From Siphonodentalium dalli (lineage: Eukaryota; Mollusca; Scaphopoda; Gadilida; Siphonodentaliidae), in NCBI GenBank assembly GCA_032622095.1, contig CP136066.1, positions 43,413,835-43,477,834 on the forward strand: a stretch of 64,000 bases of DNA, in the 5' to 3' direction. Under the pieces are notes generated by a model. It saw nothing but the letters and a program-made list of their open reading frames with translations. It had not been told where the DNA came from and did not search any database. Below, piece by piece: positions 1-12,439 of the stretch (its first letter is position 1; every line of letters begins with the position of its first letter). The translations under genes were made by a program, and so were the position numbers.

Positions 1-880
1 AGCACCTGTAAGAATCAGTACAAATCACCATAGGATTTACACGAACTTTTCCAATGTTTATCAAACAATAACTGCATCCTCCACTGCATAAACAGCGATG
101 AACGACCTACGTCACTTCAATCCGATTATAGGTGGACGCGCTCGCTGCGTGTTGTTATTAATAGGGAGAGGAATTTGAACAATATGTTATTTATAATTGT
201 TTTGGTAGTTTTGAAAAGTTGTTCATGCATGCTATTACTGTTATATTAAAATATATATGATTATAAGGAATGACTGGAAGATCGATTGGGGTAATTATAC
301 AAACACTTTGTTTAGATATATACTCTGCCGGTCAAATCCAATGACCACAATCGATCTTCCATGCAGTCATTTCTTATCTACCTCCCCCTGCTTATGATGG
401 TGTACGTTAAAATCTATTTCGGTTTCTTGAAGCGCCTATATCCATTCGGATTTGGCTACTTGTTGGTCTTCTAATCTAATTATCCCACCCCCAATAATAA
501 CCAGTGTTTTTGTTTGGCGCTATAATTACTTAATAGTTAATACCCACCACAGCATCATGCATGCCCGCGATATCACCCGCATAATTATAGTCTTAATTCG
601 CACCTCAAATATAACACAGCAAAACTTTAAAAATGTTGAAAAATACCACAAATACTTTTATACCAATTTCATACCACAAAATGACTTATTACTGGAATAG
701 ACATTCATTACCAATTTAACGTATACCAAAATGACAACGTGTCAAGATCAACGTTCCGGGGCCGGGTCCCGTTAACCTTTTCTATACTAAATACTCATTG
801 ACGAGTATAGTATCCACAGGAAATGTTCAGTTAATTAATAAGTTCAACATGAGAAGGCATACATTCTCTTCATTTTATGG
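1..880. other. AT-rich, no gene recognised
   Basis: No conserved coding signal. It contains a loose inverted repeat near 266-372 (arms around TGACTGGAAGATCGATT). The segment 321-372 recurs at 9945-9993 (ACTCTGCCG then CCAATGACCACAA). A solo TTAA MITE end lies at 772-850 and is listed separately. Confidence 0.5.
772..870. repeat. TTAA MITE family B, single end
   Basis: TTAACC then TTTTCTATACTAAATACTC, with the internal GGAAATGTTCAG and AATAAGTTCAACA motifs of the complete copies near 26.1 and 45.1 kb. Only one end is present. Confidence 0.6.
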
Positions 881-949
881 TACGGTATCGAAAACAAACG
901 AACAGAACGAACTTTATTCTTTTGTGGCGACATCGTTTTCCCCTCTTGC

Positions 950-1390
950 AGTAAGGCCAAACAAATATGTCTTTGTTTCCGATACCCTGTCTGGCTGCGA
1001 TTTTCTTGCCTGCTTCAATTTTTTTTCAATTTTCTCCAGAAGGCTAATTTGTAGTTACCTGTTAGAGTGCCAATGCGAATATTGATCTTTCTTCCCAATC
1101 CCAAAAGCAAATATAAGTTGGTTATTAAGCTCAACGTTGGTAGAGATCTATATAACTGCCGAGTGAATGAATTCAAGGGACATGTATTTATCCAATGCTT
1201 GGCTCATGTTCAATATATACATATGGATCTATACCATATTCCATAGGACTGTGACTACACTATAATATCGCTTACGGCTGAAAGTTTAAAAAGAAAATTT
1301 GCAAACAAACAAAATCCCTGCCTGCCTATCTGGAAAATTTTCCCAATGTTATCGGAAACAGAGAAGTTTTTTGTTTTGGACTAAACCCGA
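950..1390. repeat. Diverged inverted repeat
   Basis: GGCCAAACAAATATG...TTTCCGATA near 952-982 is the approximate reverse complement of TATCGGAAACAGAGAAG...TTTTGGA near 1349-1380, followed inward on both sides by a CTGCCTGC-like tract. Probably the arms of an old non-autonomous element; no target duplication was recognised. Confidence 0.35.
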
Positions 1391-2140
1391 CTGAAAAACA
1401 CGATGGGCTGAGGATGTCGGGCCGTCGGCGTGTCGCCACCACTGTTCTATAGTACAGTGGATGCATGTGATATATAATTATTTAATCTATATATTAAAAA
1501 TTCAATGTTTAACGTTCCTCAATTGATTTGGATGACAGCTCTAACAAACCCGCCAACCTACCAATTAAACTTGTATGCCACTATATATGATAAATATAAT
1601 ATACGCGTGTTGCGTAAAGATCCGATGGTGGCTCCAAGTATATATACAGACTCAATGGGTGCGTAGAGCGGCGAGCTGTAATATTCCATAGTAAGTATAG
1701 TGGATAATTGTCACCAAAAACTGCACCACAGCAAGGCACCACACCTCTATCATCATCGCTACTGTGTTACGTGCGACACCAGCCATTATCAACCAGAAAA
1801 CCATAATCAGAAATGGTAACGACCTCAACTAATCCTTCAAATTATTACAAAAAACTACGGTATATTACTGCAGGTTTCTCATTCACCACACCAGAAAGCT
1901 ACTAAATTCAGATAAAAAATCGGAGGCATTGTGTTGCCGCCAAGAGTGCGTGGCCCAGCCATTGTTCATACCTAAACATCGAAAGCAATTAACGTGGTCA
2001 TAATAGTTACATACTGCAACTATAAGACACCCAGCGAATACACACCCCACGAAAACCCGAAATGTGTTGTCCTGCGAGAAATCCCATCGCTATATAGCTC
2101 AATTTGACACGGCCAGATTAGCCTTCCTACAATATCCTAA
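1391..2140. other. No gene recognised
   Basis: AT-rich sequence without a convincing reading frame or repeat structure. It precedes the LINE remnant and may contain more of it in unrecognisable form. Confidence 0.4.
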
Positions 2141-2146
2141 AACAAT

Positions 2147-2812
2147 AAAGCTTCTCAAATCATCGGCATTGTCAACAGAACTTTCACGAACTTGGACATC
2201 GACACTTTCTAATCGCTCTACATAAGCATGGTCAGACCTATCATCGAATAATGTAACTCTGCATGGAGTCCACATCACAAATATCAAAGCATTGTGTTAG
2301 AGAAATACAAAGAAAAGCAACGAAACTAGTTCGTGAAATCAAAACTCTATGCTACCGAGACCGAATGATAAGACTCAATCTGATGTCTTTACAATATCGA
2401 ATATTTAGAGGAGATCTAATCGAGGTATATAAACTGTTTAATGGTCATTACAATATCAATGCCTGTGACCTATTAGAAAGACATTCATCAGGAAGAACAA
2501 GAGGACATAATAAAAAGCTACATATGCCCATTGTTAACAAGGCCATAGGAAAATATTTCTTCACGCATAGGGTGATAAAAAGCTGGAACTCTCTGCCAGA
2601 CTTCGCTGTTGAGGCTCCAACACTCGATCAATTCAAAATATAGTTTAGTTACATAGACTCATTCTTCTATTATACAAAATACCAGTTCGACGACAAGTAA
2701 TATGTTCAAGTGACTCACAAGTAAATATCGAATGACGATACATATATTTGTAAACAAGCATGGGAAATAATGTTATTGGTACGAAAAGTCGTAAGACTTG
2801 TTCCGTATTATG

Positions 2813-2844
<32 letters not shown>

Positions 2845-2890
2845 GATCGATGATGATGATGATGATGATTATGATATGATTGATAGAACA
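2147..2890 (+). mobile_element. Decayed non-LTR retrotransposon 3' end (CR1/L2-like) with GAT-repeat tail
   Basis: Reading with two stops and one frameshift gives KASQIIGIVNRTF, LYISMVRPIIE, CNSAWSPH, then an open stretch EIQRKATKLV...LNLMSLQYRIFRGDLIEVY...RVIKSWNSLPDF. These are the blocks that close the reverse-transcriptase ORF of CR1/L2/Jockey-type LINEs (VRP-LEY, WSP, EKIQRRATK, RGDLIEVYK, NRVVNLWNSLP). After the stop come about 150 bases of 3' UTR, then ACTTGTTCCG and a (GAT)n tail at about 2811-2875. Inactive. Confidence 0.85.
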
Positions 2891-3017
2891 AATAGTGGGG
2901 GGGGGGGGGGGGGATAATTACAGGAAAACATAAAAATCGTTCACTTTGTGATAGAAGCGCCAAACTTTCAGAATTTGTTAAGTGGTTGGTGAGTATCACT
3001 AAACTGGCTGGTTCCAG

Positions 3018-3060
3018 ATTTTGGAGGTCACCTTGACCTTCAATTTGACCTTGACCTTTT
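3018..3060. repeat. Cluster of TGACCT half-sites in the fold-back arm
   Basis: Four to five AGGTCA/TGACCT half-sites in about 45 bases (GGTCACCTTGACCTTC then TTGACCTTGACCTTTTTG), mirrored in the other arm near 7665-7697. Nuclear-receptor half-sites by sequence; function unknown. Confidence 0.4.
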
Positions 3061-4299
3061 TGAAAATCTCAGTTTTTGGGTTGGGTGGTTTATGCCATCT
3101 TTTTCTTGTGAAAATCGCATCTTCTCACAGCTTTCTCAATACAGTTATAGTTGGGAGGTGACCACGGTTCATTTGGGCCAAAACGTATCTAAATTTTCAT
3201 AAGATGGCCGCCAATATGGCCGCCGGAAGTTGAAAATATGACATTTTTTCACAAATATCTCCTTGTTCAATTCATGCTGTTTGGAATTGGTTGAGTAATG
3301 CAACTTTATTTTGTGTTTTGTATATTAACTGATCATTGGAGCAATTAAATATGCAATTATTGGGGTCCTAACCCCTTCCAATCCCTCAAAAATTCGATTT
3401 TACAGAATGCGGTACAAAATTTTACAAAAAAATCACAGTTGGGATTCTAGTCATATTTCAACTAGAAATGAAAATAACATTGTAATGCAAGTGAGGCAGA
3501 TCATTACCTATGAATATTCCAACTCTCTGGAACCAAAAATCTTACCTTGGCTCAAAATGGCTGCCAAAATGGCCGCCAAAATAAGGAAAATTGTAAATAT
3601 TGCACCAGGGTGTCATGCAATTGCTTACAAGTTGTGGTTGATGTTCAAAATTGGCTAATCTGTATTCTATACATTGAATACTAACATGTCTGATACACCA
3701 TGTGTCATTGTTACTATTGTCACCACTGACATCACCAGATATATTGGATTTTTCTCTCACAAACTTGACATAAATATCGGCAAAAAATCACTTTTCAGGG
3801 TTCGACCATATTTTCAAATAAAATGCAACTACATTTGGTATCAAATGTGTTTATTGTTTTGACCTATCTTAAATGTGTCACACTATGGTGTTTATAGACT
3901 AAATTGCTCAAGATGACTCCCAAAATGGCAACCAAATTTGTAAAAAGTAAATGTTTTACACATATCCAGAAAATTATTCTCTGCGTTATCCGAAAAGGTA
4001 GAAAATTGTGACTCAAATTGTGACTCACCTGTTAGTTAATTAACTGACAACTATGTTCTATTAAGTTTATCCTAGATCCGTATGGGGCATGACTAATTCA
4101 TTTTAAAGTTGCAGTATGGAATTTTGCGGATAACCTCTTTTGTGATTATGGCCATATTATTGAAAGGAAATGGGCAGAAATTTGAGACGGAACTGAGATG
4201 AACCATGAGATGTTTGTAGTCTGGCCCATTATGATAAAAATTTATCAACTGGATACAGGGTGGAAGCCAAGATGACAGCCAGGGAGTTACTCTATGATC

Positions 4300-6600
4300 G
4301 TAGATGAGGATAATAGGTATACAGCGAGTTATTGTATGGTCATGGATGATGTGTGGGTATATGGGGAGTGCCCTGTTGGCAACGGTGGGTTGTATATTTA
4401 TATATGTTGTGGATTTGTTATCATTGATGGTGTATGGGAATAGATGCATGATCATGAGTATGGCAAGTGTGGAACTTATGAGAGGACGTATGTGCGGGTA
4501 TTGGTATATCTGGAAGGGCTCACCATTGGTGAAGTGCATATGTATACCTGGATTGACTCTATGGTAATGGATATGGCGAATAGGTATACATGTAGTGGCT
4601 GTATAGTCCATGGTGAGGTGAATAGGAACACAACGCGTGACCGTATGGCCATGTGTCGGGTGTATGTGTATACCTGGTGTCCATACATGGTGACTCGTGG
4701 CTGTATCGTCATTTGTAGTATGTACGGGTATAACCAAGTATGGCTGTATGATCAGGTGTACGTGTATAAAGTGTGTGACTATGTTATCATTTGTGTTGTG
4801 TTGTGTACATATGGAGTGACTGAGGTAATGGGTGGGTTGTACATGTGTACCTTGGGTGGCACAATAACTCAAGGATATGTTAATCAATGGAGAGGTCATG
4901 TCAGAGAGTTCTCTATCTTGATGGTGTTTATATACATGGGGGGGGGGGTAAAACACGGCAAACGATGGCCACCTATTACCACACAGTCATTACATATATA
5001 CATAAGCACCACAGACATAACAATATAGTGACCCACTGTATACATGTACACCTGACCCATGACCACGGGTGACCTTACAGCCACGCGTCACGATACAGGC
5101 ACACCGGGGATACTCATAAACATGACCGATAACCTTATAGTCATTCCTTGTATACCCATTCAGCTCACCATTGGCCATAAGGTCATCCCCTGTATACATA
5201 TTCTCCAAACACGTGGTCAAATAGACAATCAATATATACATCAACAATGACCATAAAGTCACTCTGGGTATATGCTCCTCACCAATGGCCATATAGCCAC
5301 TCGCTTCATACACATACCTTCACCAATGGTGCCTGACCTATGCCCATATAGTCACACCGTGTGTACCTATTCAAAACATTCATACACGACCATGGTCAAT
5401 TCTTGCATACATATTCACCTCAACATTGGCCATGTCACTCCCTGTACCCCTGTTTGTCACACCATAGCCACTCAAGATATACTAATACACCCTAGCCATG
5501 TCAGTATAGTCACTCCGTGTATGCATATGCACTTTATCCATGGCCATATAGCCACTTGCTATATACACATATCCCTTGCCCATGACAATAAAGCAACACA
5601 TGTGTATACTGGTATAACCTGCACATGACCATACCGCCACGAGTCACCAAACAGGAACACCAGGTATACTCATACGCCTGACACATGACCATTTTAATAG
5701 TCACCTCCTGTATAGATGTCCATTATATTTATGACCATACATTCACTACTTGTATACCAACATGTACTCATCTCACCATTGACCATGCATTCACTACCTG
5801 TATACCTATATCGACAGACATAGTCATATAACCACTCGATATACATATACAGCCCACCCTAGACCATAGATTCACTCCAAGCATACAAGTAAACCTCATT
5901 AATGGCCATTCAGCCCTTCCAGATATACACACAACCACTCAAACAATCCATACTTGCATATACACCTCACACATGACAATTCAGCAATTCACTGTATAAT
6001 CATACATGCCATCCATGATAATACAGCTAATCCCTATACACCCACCAATGATAATACATCCATGAGATATATAAATATGTATCCCACCCGTCACCACCAG
6101 GACACTCCCTATATACCCACACACTCGATAACGTCCACCCAGCTTTTTCCAGGTAATCATATTCAATCATGACCGTACAGTCATTCGCTGTATACCTATA
6201 CCCATTACCCGTAACCATAAAATCACACCCTATTTACCAACACACCCATCCATGATCATACAGACAACACATGTACATCCCACCCATGCCCTTACAGTCA
6301 CTCCGTATATACATAATCAACACATAGATGACCATGTAGCTATATCCATACACCACACCAATGACCATACAGGCACACCGGATGCACCCGTACTGGATAC
6401 ACACAATCATACACCACACAGTCACTCCATGCATACCGATTCACCTCACACCTGACCATGACATCTCCTTGTACACATAGATGCATCTTACAATGGACAA
6501 CCCACTCATAACCATATAGTCACTCATTGTATACATATTCACATAAGTCATGACATACAATAACTCACTGTATACCTATTCACCTCATGTATGATCATAG
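4300..6600. repeat. 42-bp minisatellite, inverted at its centre
   Basis: Right half repeats GTATACATATTCACCTCA and ATGACCATATAGTCACTC at about 42-base spacing; left half shows the reverse complement. Units are diverged (roughly 70-80% by eye). Because 42 is divisible by three, long open frames arise on both strands, including a 287-codon minus-strand frame at 4093-4956 reading His/Thr/Ile-rich 14-residue repeats; I do not regard it as a gene. Confidence 0.75.
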
Positions 6601-7830
6601 AGTAACCCCCTGGCTACGATCTTGGCATCCACACTGTATTCAGTTGACATTTTCTTAGCATAATGGACCAGAATAGCCAATATTATGGTCCATCTCAATT
6701 CTGTCTCAAAGTTCTGCCCATTTCCTTTCAATAACTATGGCCAAAATCACAAAAGAGGTGCTCGGCAAAATTACATACTTTAAAATGAATTTAGTTTGCC
6801 CCATACGGAAGTGGGACAACCAGAATAGAACATTTAGTTGTCAGTTAATTAACTAACACGTATAATAACGAAGTGAGTCACATTTTGCTACATTTTCGGA
6901 TAATGCATAGAATGTTCGGGATATATGTAAAAAATTAACATTTTACAAATTTGGTTGCTATTTTGGAAGCCATGTTGAGCAATTTGGTCTATAAACACCG
7001 TAGTGAGACACATTTAAGATAGACCAAAACAATAAACACCTTTCAATCCAAAGATAGTTACATTTTACCTGAAAAAATGGTCCAAACCTGAAAAGTGAAT
7101 TTTTGCCAATATTTATGGTGTAATATTCACCATTTTCCATATTTTGGCGGCCATATTGGCAGCCAATTTGAGCCAAAGTAAGAATTTTGGTTCCAGTGAT
7201 TTGGAATATTCATAGATAATGATATGCCTCACTTACATTACAAAGTTATGTTCATTTCTTGTTGAAATATGACTAGAATCCCAATTGTGATTTTTTGTGA
7301 AATTTTATACCGCATCCTGTAAAATCGAAGTTTTGAGGGATCGGAAGGAGCTAGGACCACAATAATTGCATATATAATTGCTCCAATGGTCGGTTAATAT
7401 ACAAAACACAAAATAAAGTTGCATTACTCAACCAGTTCCAAACAGCATGAATTGAACTAGAAGATATTTGTGAGAAAATGTTATATTTTCAACTTCCGGC
7501 GGCCATATTGGCGGCCATCTTATGAAAATTTAGATATATTTTGGCCCAAATGAACCGTGGTCACCTCCCAACTATAACTGTATTGAGAAAACTGTGAGAA
7601 GATGCGATTTTCACAAGAAAAGGATGGCATAAACCACCCAACCCAAAAACTGAGATTTTCAAAAAGGTCAGGGTCAAATTGAAGGTCAAGGTGACCTCCA
7701 AAATCTGGAACCAGCCAGTTTAGTGATACTCACCAACCACTTACCAAACTCTGAAAGTTTGGCGCTTCTATCACAAAGTGAACGATTTTGCAACTAACCC
7801 CCCCCCCCCCCCCCCCCCCCCCCCACTAAA

Positions 7831-8555
7831 ACCACTATTATGATGATCGTGTCGTTATTTGTTTAAAATACGTATCAATTGACATATACGCACCCGTTCC
7901 CTAATTAAAATAAACATATTTCGACAATTTTAGGGGAATTCCGCGATTTCGGTGATCTCCACAAATAGTCCGCAAATAGCGACCTACTGCGAATTGTCAC
8001 AACCGGAAAAACCCATTATCTATTAATAAAATGCCCAGCGAACCGCAGCTTTCTAAAATCTGTAGAACAGTATACACCGGGGGCGTTAATAATCCTCCGG
8101 CGAGATTCCAAATGCTGAAACCATTGTTTGCAAGCATTACTGAAACAACACAGTCAACAGTATGCGCTTAGAAACGAAAGATAACTCTAAAGTACAGACA
8201 ACTTTGAATAGAACAGATGCGGTGCGCTTCGTGTTTCCTCACTAATTTATTTGCAACAGCAATGGTTGCATTCAATGTGCTCTGCAATATAATTATAGTA
8301 GCATTAAAAACAAAAACCAAAAACTTTGCATGAATTTTCTGGCAAATATATACTGTATCGCAACAAGGTTTTTTTTTTTTTTACATTGTTAGAAGCAAAT
8401 GATTTCAGGTGATACATAATTATGTTAATACGATGGCATTATCCTAATGATGTTGATATTTTATAAACGTTTTTGTCACATAGCGAATTATGCATTGAGA
8501 GCTTTTAACCGATACACTTTCTTTACCCTTATATATATTGCACGTGTGCACGATT
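7831..8555. other. No gene recognised
   Basis: AT-rich sequence between the fold-back element and the next inverted-repeat element, with a T-run at 8370-8381. No conserved reading frame. Confidence 0.4.
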
Positions 8556-9016
8556 TAAAGGTACTCAATCCGAACAGAGGGTCCCTATCTCAACAGATTC
8601 CAACAACAATAATCCGATCAGAGGGTCCTATATTACTATTTCTTTGGCTTTGGGGGTAAAAAATATTTGATTCGAGTCGAGGAACCCATCAAACAAAGCT
8701 CAGAGTTATTAGATATTGATTTTTGAAATTGTTATTTACTCGAGATGAGTACTAATAATTGCCTTCAACTGCCGTAATCTGCTCGGGATGTGTAAGGATG
8801 GATAACTCTAAAATCAAGTGGTAATAATAACGCAATTTTGACTGAGTTTTGGGCCAGAAAGTATTCCCGATAATGAAACATAATAGATTTCTAAAATCGA
8901 TATCTAACAAATCTGAGCTTTGATGGGTGACTTCCTCGACTCGAATCAAATATTTTTGACCCCCGAAGCCATTGAAATAGTAATTGAGAGGAGTTTTATC
9001 GGATTGAGTACCTTTA
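8556..9016. mobile_element. Inverted-repeat MITE family I, complete copy
   Basis: Ends AAGGTACTCAATCCGA and its complement at 9000-9014, each flanked by TA. Arms extend inward through the CCCCCGAAGCC and GACTCGAATCAAATATTT segments. Other copies occur at 9745-9895, 33560-33738, 42194-42600 and 48146-48318. Probably a TA-targeting non-autonomous DNA element. Confidence 0.65.
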
Positions 9017-9744
9017 ATGGTTTATTTAGTGTGTGTTTGGGGGTTTGATACCGTCTATATTTCATACGGAGACAATTATATACATGTTTATTCGTTGCCA
9101 TATTTTGATGCGCGGAATACGACAAAGTGCTTTTTAATTTAACCTGAGAATTTAAGATATAATATTTCATTGATAATCCAGCATGTGCATGTGAATTACC
9201 GCATAAATTGTGGTGAGCTTTTCTTGATATTTTAAATAATAAATAATATATTTATAATAATCGGTTGTGGTATTCATTTCCATGCACGACAGAGGTCCCC
9301 GTTCCCACGTAAAATTTACTCATGCACTTGATACGCCCCTTCGTGTGCACGTAGTACTAACATTAGTGAATATCCAAGTAAGATCTACAAGTCATTGTCC
9401 GTCGCTAGGCCCGAATTGACCGATTCAAAAGTAACAAAGTGAACGAGAAACTATGGACAAGAGAATGGATTATAATTATGTATGTTCGTTGTGTCATATC
9501 GACTAAGTTAATTGCTAATCCCATTGTGAAGTCTTAATGTCCGAATTCAATGAATACTGACAATTAGTGTATTATCCACTTTGGCTCTACCAAACATTAA
9601 GGACACCATATTAGAAGGTCGGATATTTGAAATTTATCACCTAAAATGGGATTTTCATGATAAATTTCAGACAAACATCATGAATACATGCATGGCAGTA
9701 AATAAAAAGTTGAATGGTTGAAGTTAAAGATGCATAATCAGATT

Positions 9745-9895
9745 TATCGCCCCTAAATTACTATTTCTTCGGCTTCGGGGGTAAACAATATTTGAATTGA
9801 GTCGAGGAACCCATCCATCAAAACTCAGAGTTATGAGATTTCGATTATTGAAATCTGTTATTTTTCACCACCTGCAATATTTGGCGGTCTGGCAA
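9745..9895. repeat. MITE family I, fragment
   Basis: One arm only: CTTCGGGGGTAAACAATATTTG, GAGTCGAGGAACCCATC and the CACCTGCAATATTTGGCGG inner segment, matching the complete copy at 8556-9016. Confidence 0.6.
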
Positions 9896-9999
9896 AAATT
9901 CGGTTGCCTTCTTCCATAAATAATACAGACACTATGTTTTATTACTCTGCCGATCAAAACCAATGACCACAAGTCGATTTTCAAGTCATTTCTTAGTTC

Positions 10000-10480
10000 G
10001 GCTACATATCATGACATTTATAAACGGAACTTGATGTCCGTAAAATACAGATTGTTCAGATGGGACACGGTTGAGACGTTCGAGCTAATAAAGCAGATGT
10101 TTACAATGTCAGCCCTGACAAATTCTTCGAGAGAGGCCTATGCACAAATACCCGTGGACATATACTTGCCTGAAATTACAAATGCCGAGGTAAGAAAAAG
10201 ACATTGTGAAATACTTCTTTGCACAAAGGGTTATTACACCGTGGAACAGATTACCGGGCTTCATCGTCGAAGTCGAGACCCTTAGAGAATTAAAAACATT
10301 GGATGCATACCACTATGATTTGAAATACCATAAATTGTGACGGACACTGAAAACATTCTATAGAATTATATTATTATGTTCAATATGCCTATTGGAACTA
10401 AAAGTCGAATTACTTGTTCCGGATGGTGATGATGATGATGATGATGGTGGTGATGATGACTATTATTATTTCAACACATT
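10000..10480 (+). mobile_element. Second decayed LINE 3' end with GAT-repeat tail
   Basis: MSVKYRLFRWDTVETFEL is followed, after frameshifts, by KYFFAQRVITPWNRLPGFIVE, the same two terminal RT-ORF blocks as in the 2.1-kb copy. The 3' UTR ends GGAACTAAAAGTCG then ACTTGTTCCG and a (GAT)n tract at about 10427-10460, parallel to the other copy, which identifies both as one family with a trinucleotide tail. Confidence 0.75.
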
Positions 10481-10807
10481 TTTGTTTAAGATAAAATTGT
10501 GTAGAATATTACAGATTTGTTCTAAGAGTGTTCCCTGTTGTTGAACTACATTTTTCTATTGCAACAACTCGAAAACCAGGATTGATTCGATAAGGTGCAT
10601 AACCCCTTAATGGGTGAGCGTATTCCCACTATACGCGACCGAGAGAATACTTAATATTTAGTCATTACTCGTTCGCTTCCATTTGTGATGTTATGGACAC
10701 TATATCTGTTTGTGATTGACTACATCGTGGCTGGAGTTACGATTAAGTTCGCTACTTGTAAAATTGTGTATTGAGTTATTGTGTTATGATCGTCATATTC
10801 GTCAGAG

Positions 10808-11067
10808 AATGAGTGTTCTTAACAGGTGTGTATTTATGATAATTAGATGAGTGTTCTTAACAGGTGTGTAGTTATGATAATTAGATGAGTGTTCTTAACA
10901 GGTGTGTATTTATGATAATTAGATGAGTGTTCTTAACAGGTGTGTAGTTATGATAATTAGATGAGTGTTCTTAACAGGTGTGTAGTTATGATAATTAGAT
11001 GAGTGTTCTTAACAGGTGTGTATTTATGAGTGTGCTTAACAGGTGTGTATTTATGATAATTAGATAT
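10808..11067. repeat. 38-bp tandem repeat, about 7 units
   Basis: Unit GAGTGTTCTTAACAGGTGTG followed by TATTTATGATAATTAGAT, nearly identical between units (T/G alternation at one position); the sixth unit is cut short and joined to the seventh. High identity indicates recent expansion. Confidence 0.9.
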
Positions 11068-11099
11068 GTGTAAACCGAACGACCTATAGTAGCGCGCGG

Positions 11100-11244
11100 T
11101 CTATATATCAGCTAGGGTTAATTGTCCCCCGAAAAATTCGGAGGACTATAATAATATACTCCGCGTATGTCCGTTCGTTGTCGGGGCACCCGCAACAACT
11201 CGAAAACCCGGATGGGTTTTGATTTATTAATTAAGGAGCATAAC

Positions 11245-11245
<1 letters not shown>
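11100..11245. repeat. Terminal fragment of a dispersed repeat
   Basis: TTGTCCCCCGAAAAATTCGG, then GTCCGTTCGTTGTCGGGG and CAACAACTCGAAAACCCGG; the last motif also occurs at 10560-10577. It resembles the C-run/Gly-rich start of the repeat at 17072, and may be the end of a related non-autonomous element. Confidence 0.4.

Positions 11246-11247
<2 letters not shown>

Positions 11248-11297
<50 letters not shown>
11248..11297. repeat. TA dinucleotide microsatellite
   Basis: About 25 uninterrupted TA units. It creates an artefactual YI repeat in a reading frame. Confidence 0.95.
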
Positions 11298-11298
<1 letters not shown>

Positions 11299-11366
11299 TT
11301 AATATGCTCACATATTAAGGGGTTAAATATCATTATCAAAAATACACACCTGTTATATATATACGG

Positions 11367-12060
11367 CAAGAAATGGTATGGTGCCCTATTTGAACAACTC
11401 TGGGCGGCGGCCATTTTGGATCGGGTGGGGTGTGCGGAAAGAATGTTTGGGGGACCCTAGAACGCTCTTTATTTGACCTAAATATGTCAAGATGCCGAGA
11501 AATGACATGGTGCCCTTTTGAACCCCTATGGACGGCGGCCATTTTGGATCGGGTGGGGTGTGCGGAAAGAATGTTTGGGGGACCCTATACAACGCTCTTT
11601 ATTTGAACTAAATATGTCAAGAGGCCGAGAAATGACATGGGTGCCCTATTTGAACCCCTCTGGACGGCGGCCATTTGGGTCGGGGTCGGTGTGTGGGTTG
11701 AATATTTAGATTGGCTCGGGACCAACAATCGGAACTCACTTCGTCAGAATTTGACATGCATACATGAACGTGTGCTAAACGTGAATATTCAGATTGCCTT
11801 GGGGACCACCATACTGCACTCTTTGTTTGACCTAAATCGTTCAAGGGGCCGAGAAATGGCATGGGTGTCCTATTTGAACCCCTCTGGACGGCGGCCATTT
11901 TGGATCGGGTGGCCGGAGTATGTGGTGCGTGTAAAGATTGTCTTGTGGCACAAGTTGTGGGAGGGGGAACAACACAACGCCTTTGTTTGACCTAAAAATA
12001 ATTGATTTCCAATAATTTGGAATAAGGAATGGAAGTCACATTCGTCATTTTGGATCGGGG
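11367..12060. repeat. Tandem array of about 130-220 bp units
   Basis: Four units begin GAAATG(A)CATGGGTGCCC, then TTTGAACCCCTCTGGACGGC, GGCCATTTTGGATCGGGTGG, and end TTTGACCTAAATATGTCAAG. The first two are about 130 bases and nearly identical; the third and fourth are expanded internally. The reading frames here are shadows of this array. Confidence 0.85.
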
Positions 12061-12439
12061 TACAGATACATGTATACAATAATGACATTTTTTTCACCGG
12101 GAGTCAATTGAAATCCATGCTATTGTAAATATTATACAGGCACATATTGTAAATAACTGAATGGAAGTAACCAAGCGAAATGGAACCACCGTTTGGAGAA
12201 TATCTGTAACGTCATATACATGACGTCATGAGTAAATTTAACGTCAACGTCATAGCAATAATTATTAACAAGTTTGGGTCAAAAGTGTACAATAATTCAT
12301 TTAAATTATACCCATTTTTTGTTAACGTGTGTTATCATAATCATTTGCACTTGTACATTCGGGACATTATATTAATCAAATTAAGTCCTATACAAATCAT
12401 TTATAAATCAAGATGATTTATTGAAGTTATGTCTACATA

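Larger units (their letters stand above)
2890..7830. mobile_element. Giant fold-back element with minisatellite core
   Basis: Left arm about 2915-4300 and right arm about 6590-7797 are reverse complements over essentially their whole length (for example GTGATAGAAGCGCCAAACTT against AAGTTTGGCGCTTCTATCAC), with a G17 tract at the left tip and a C27 tract at the right tip. The left arm carries about 170 extra bases (about 3608-3775). The core 4300-6600 is a diverged 42-bp minisatellite that also switches strand near 4950-5030. No transposase is visible. The organisation resembles Drosophila Foldback-type elements; homology is not claimed. Confidence 0.8.

Noticed and set aside
2808-2999. Open frame ending in Ser/His repeats
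   Set aside because: It reads the GAT microsatellite tail of the LINE.
4093-4956. 287-codon minus-strand open frame as a gene
   Set aside because: It is the translation of the 42-bp minisatellite and fold-back arm; no domain, and similar frames appear in the other half of the palindrome.
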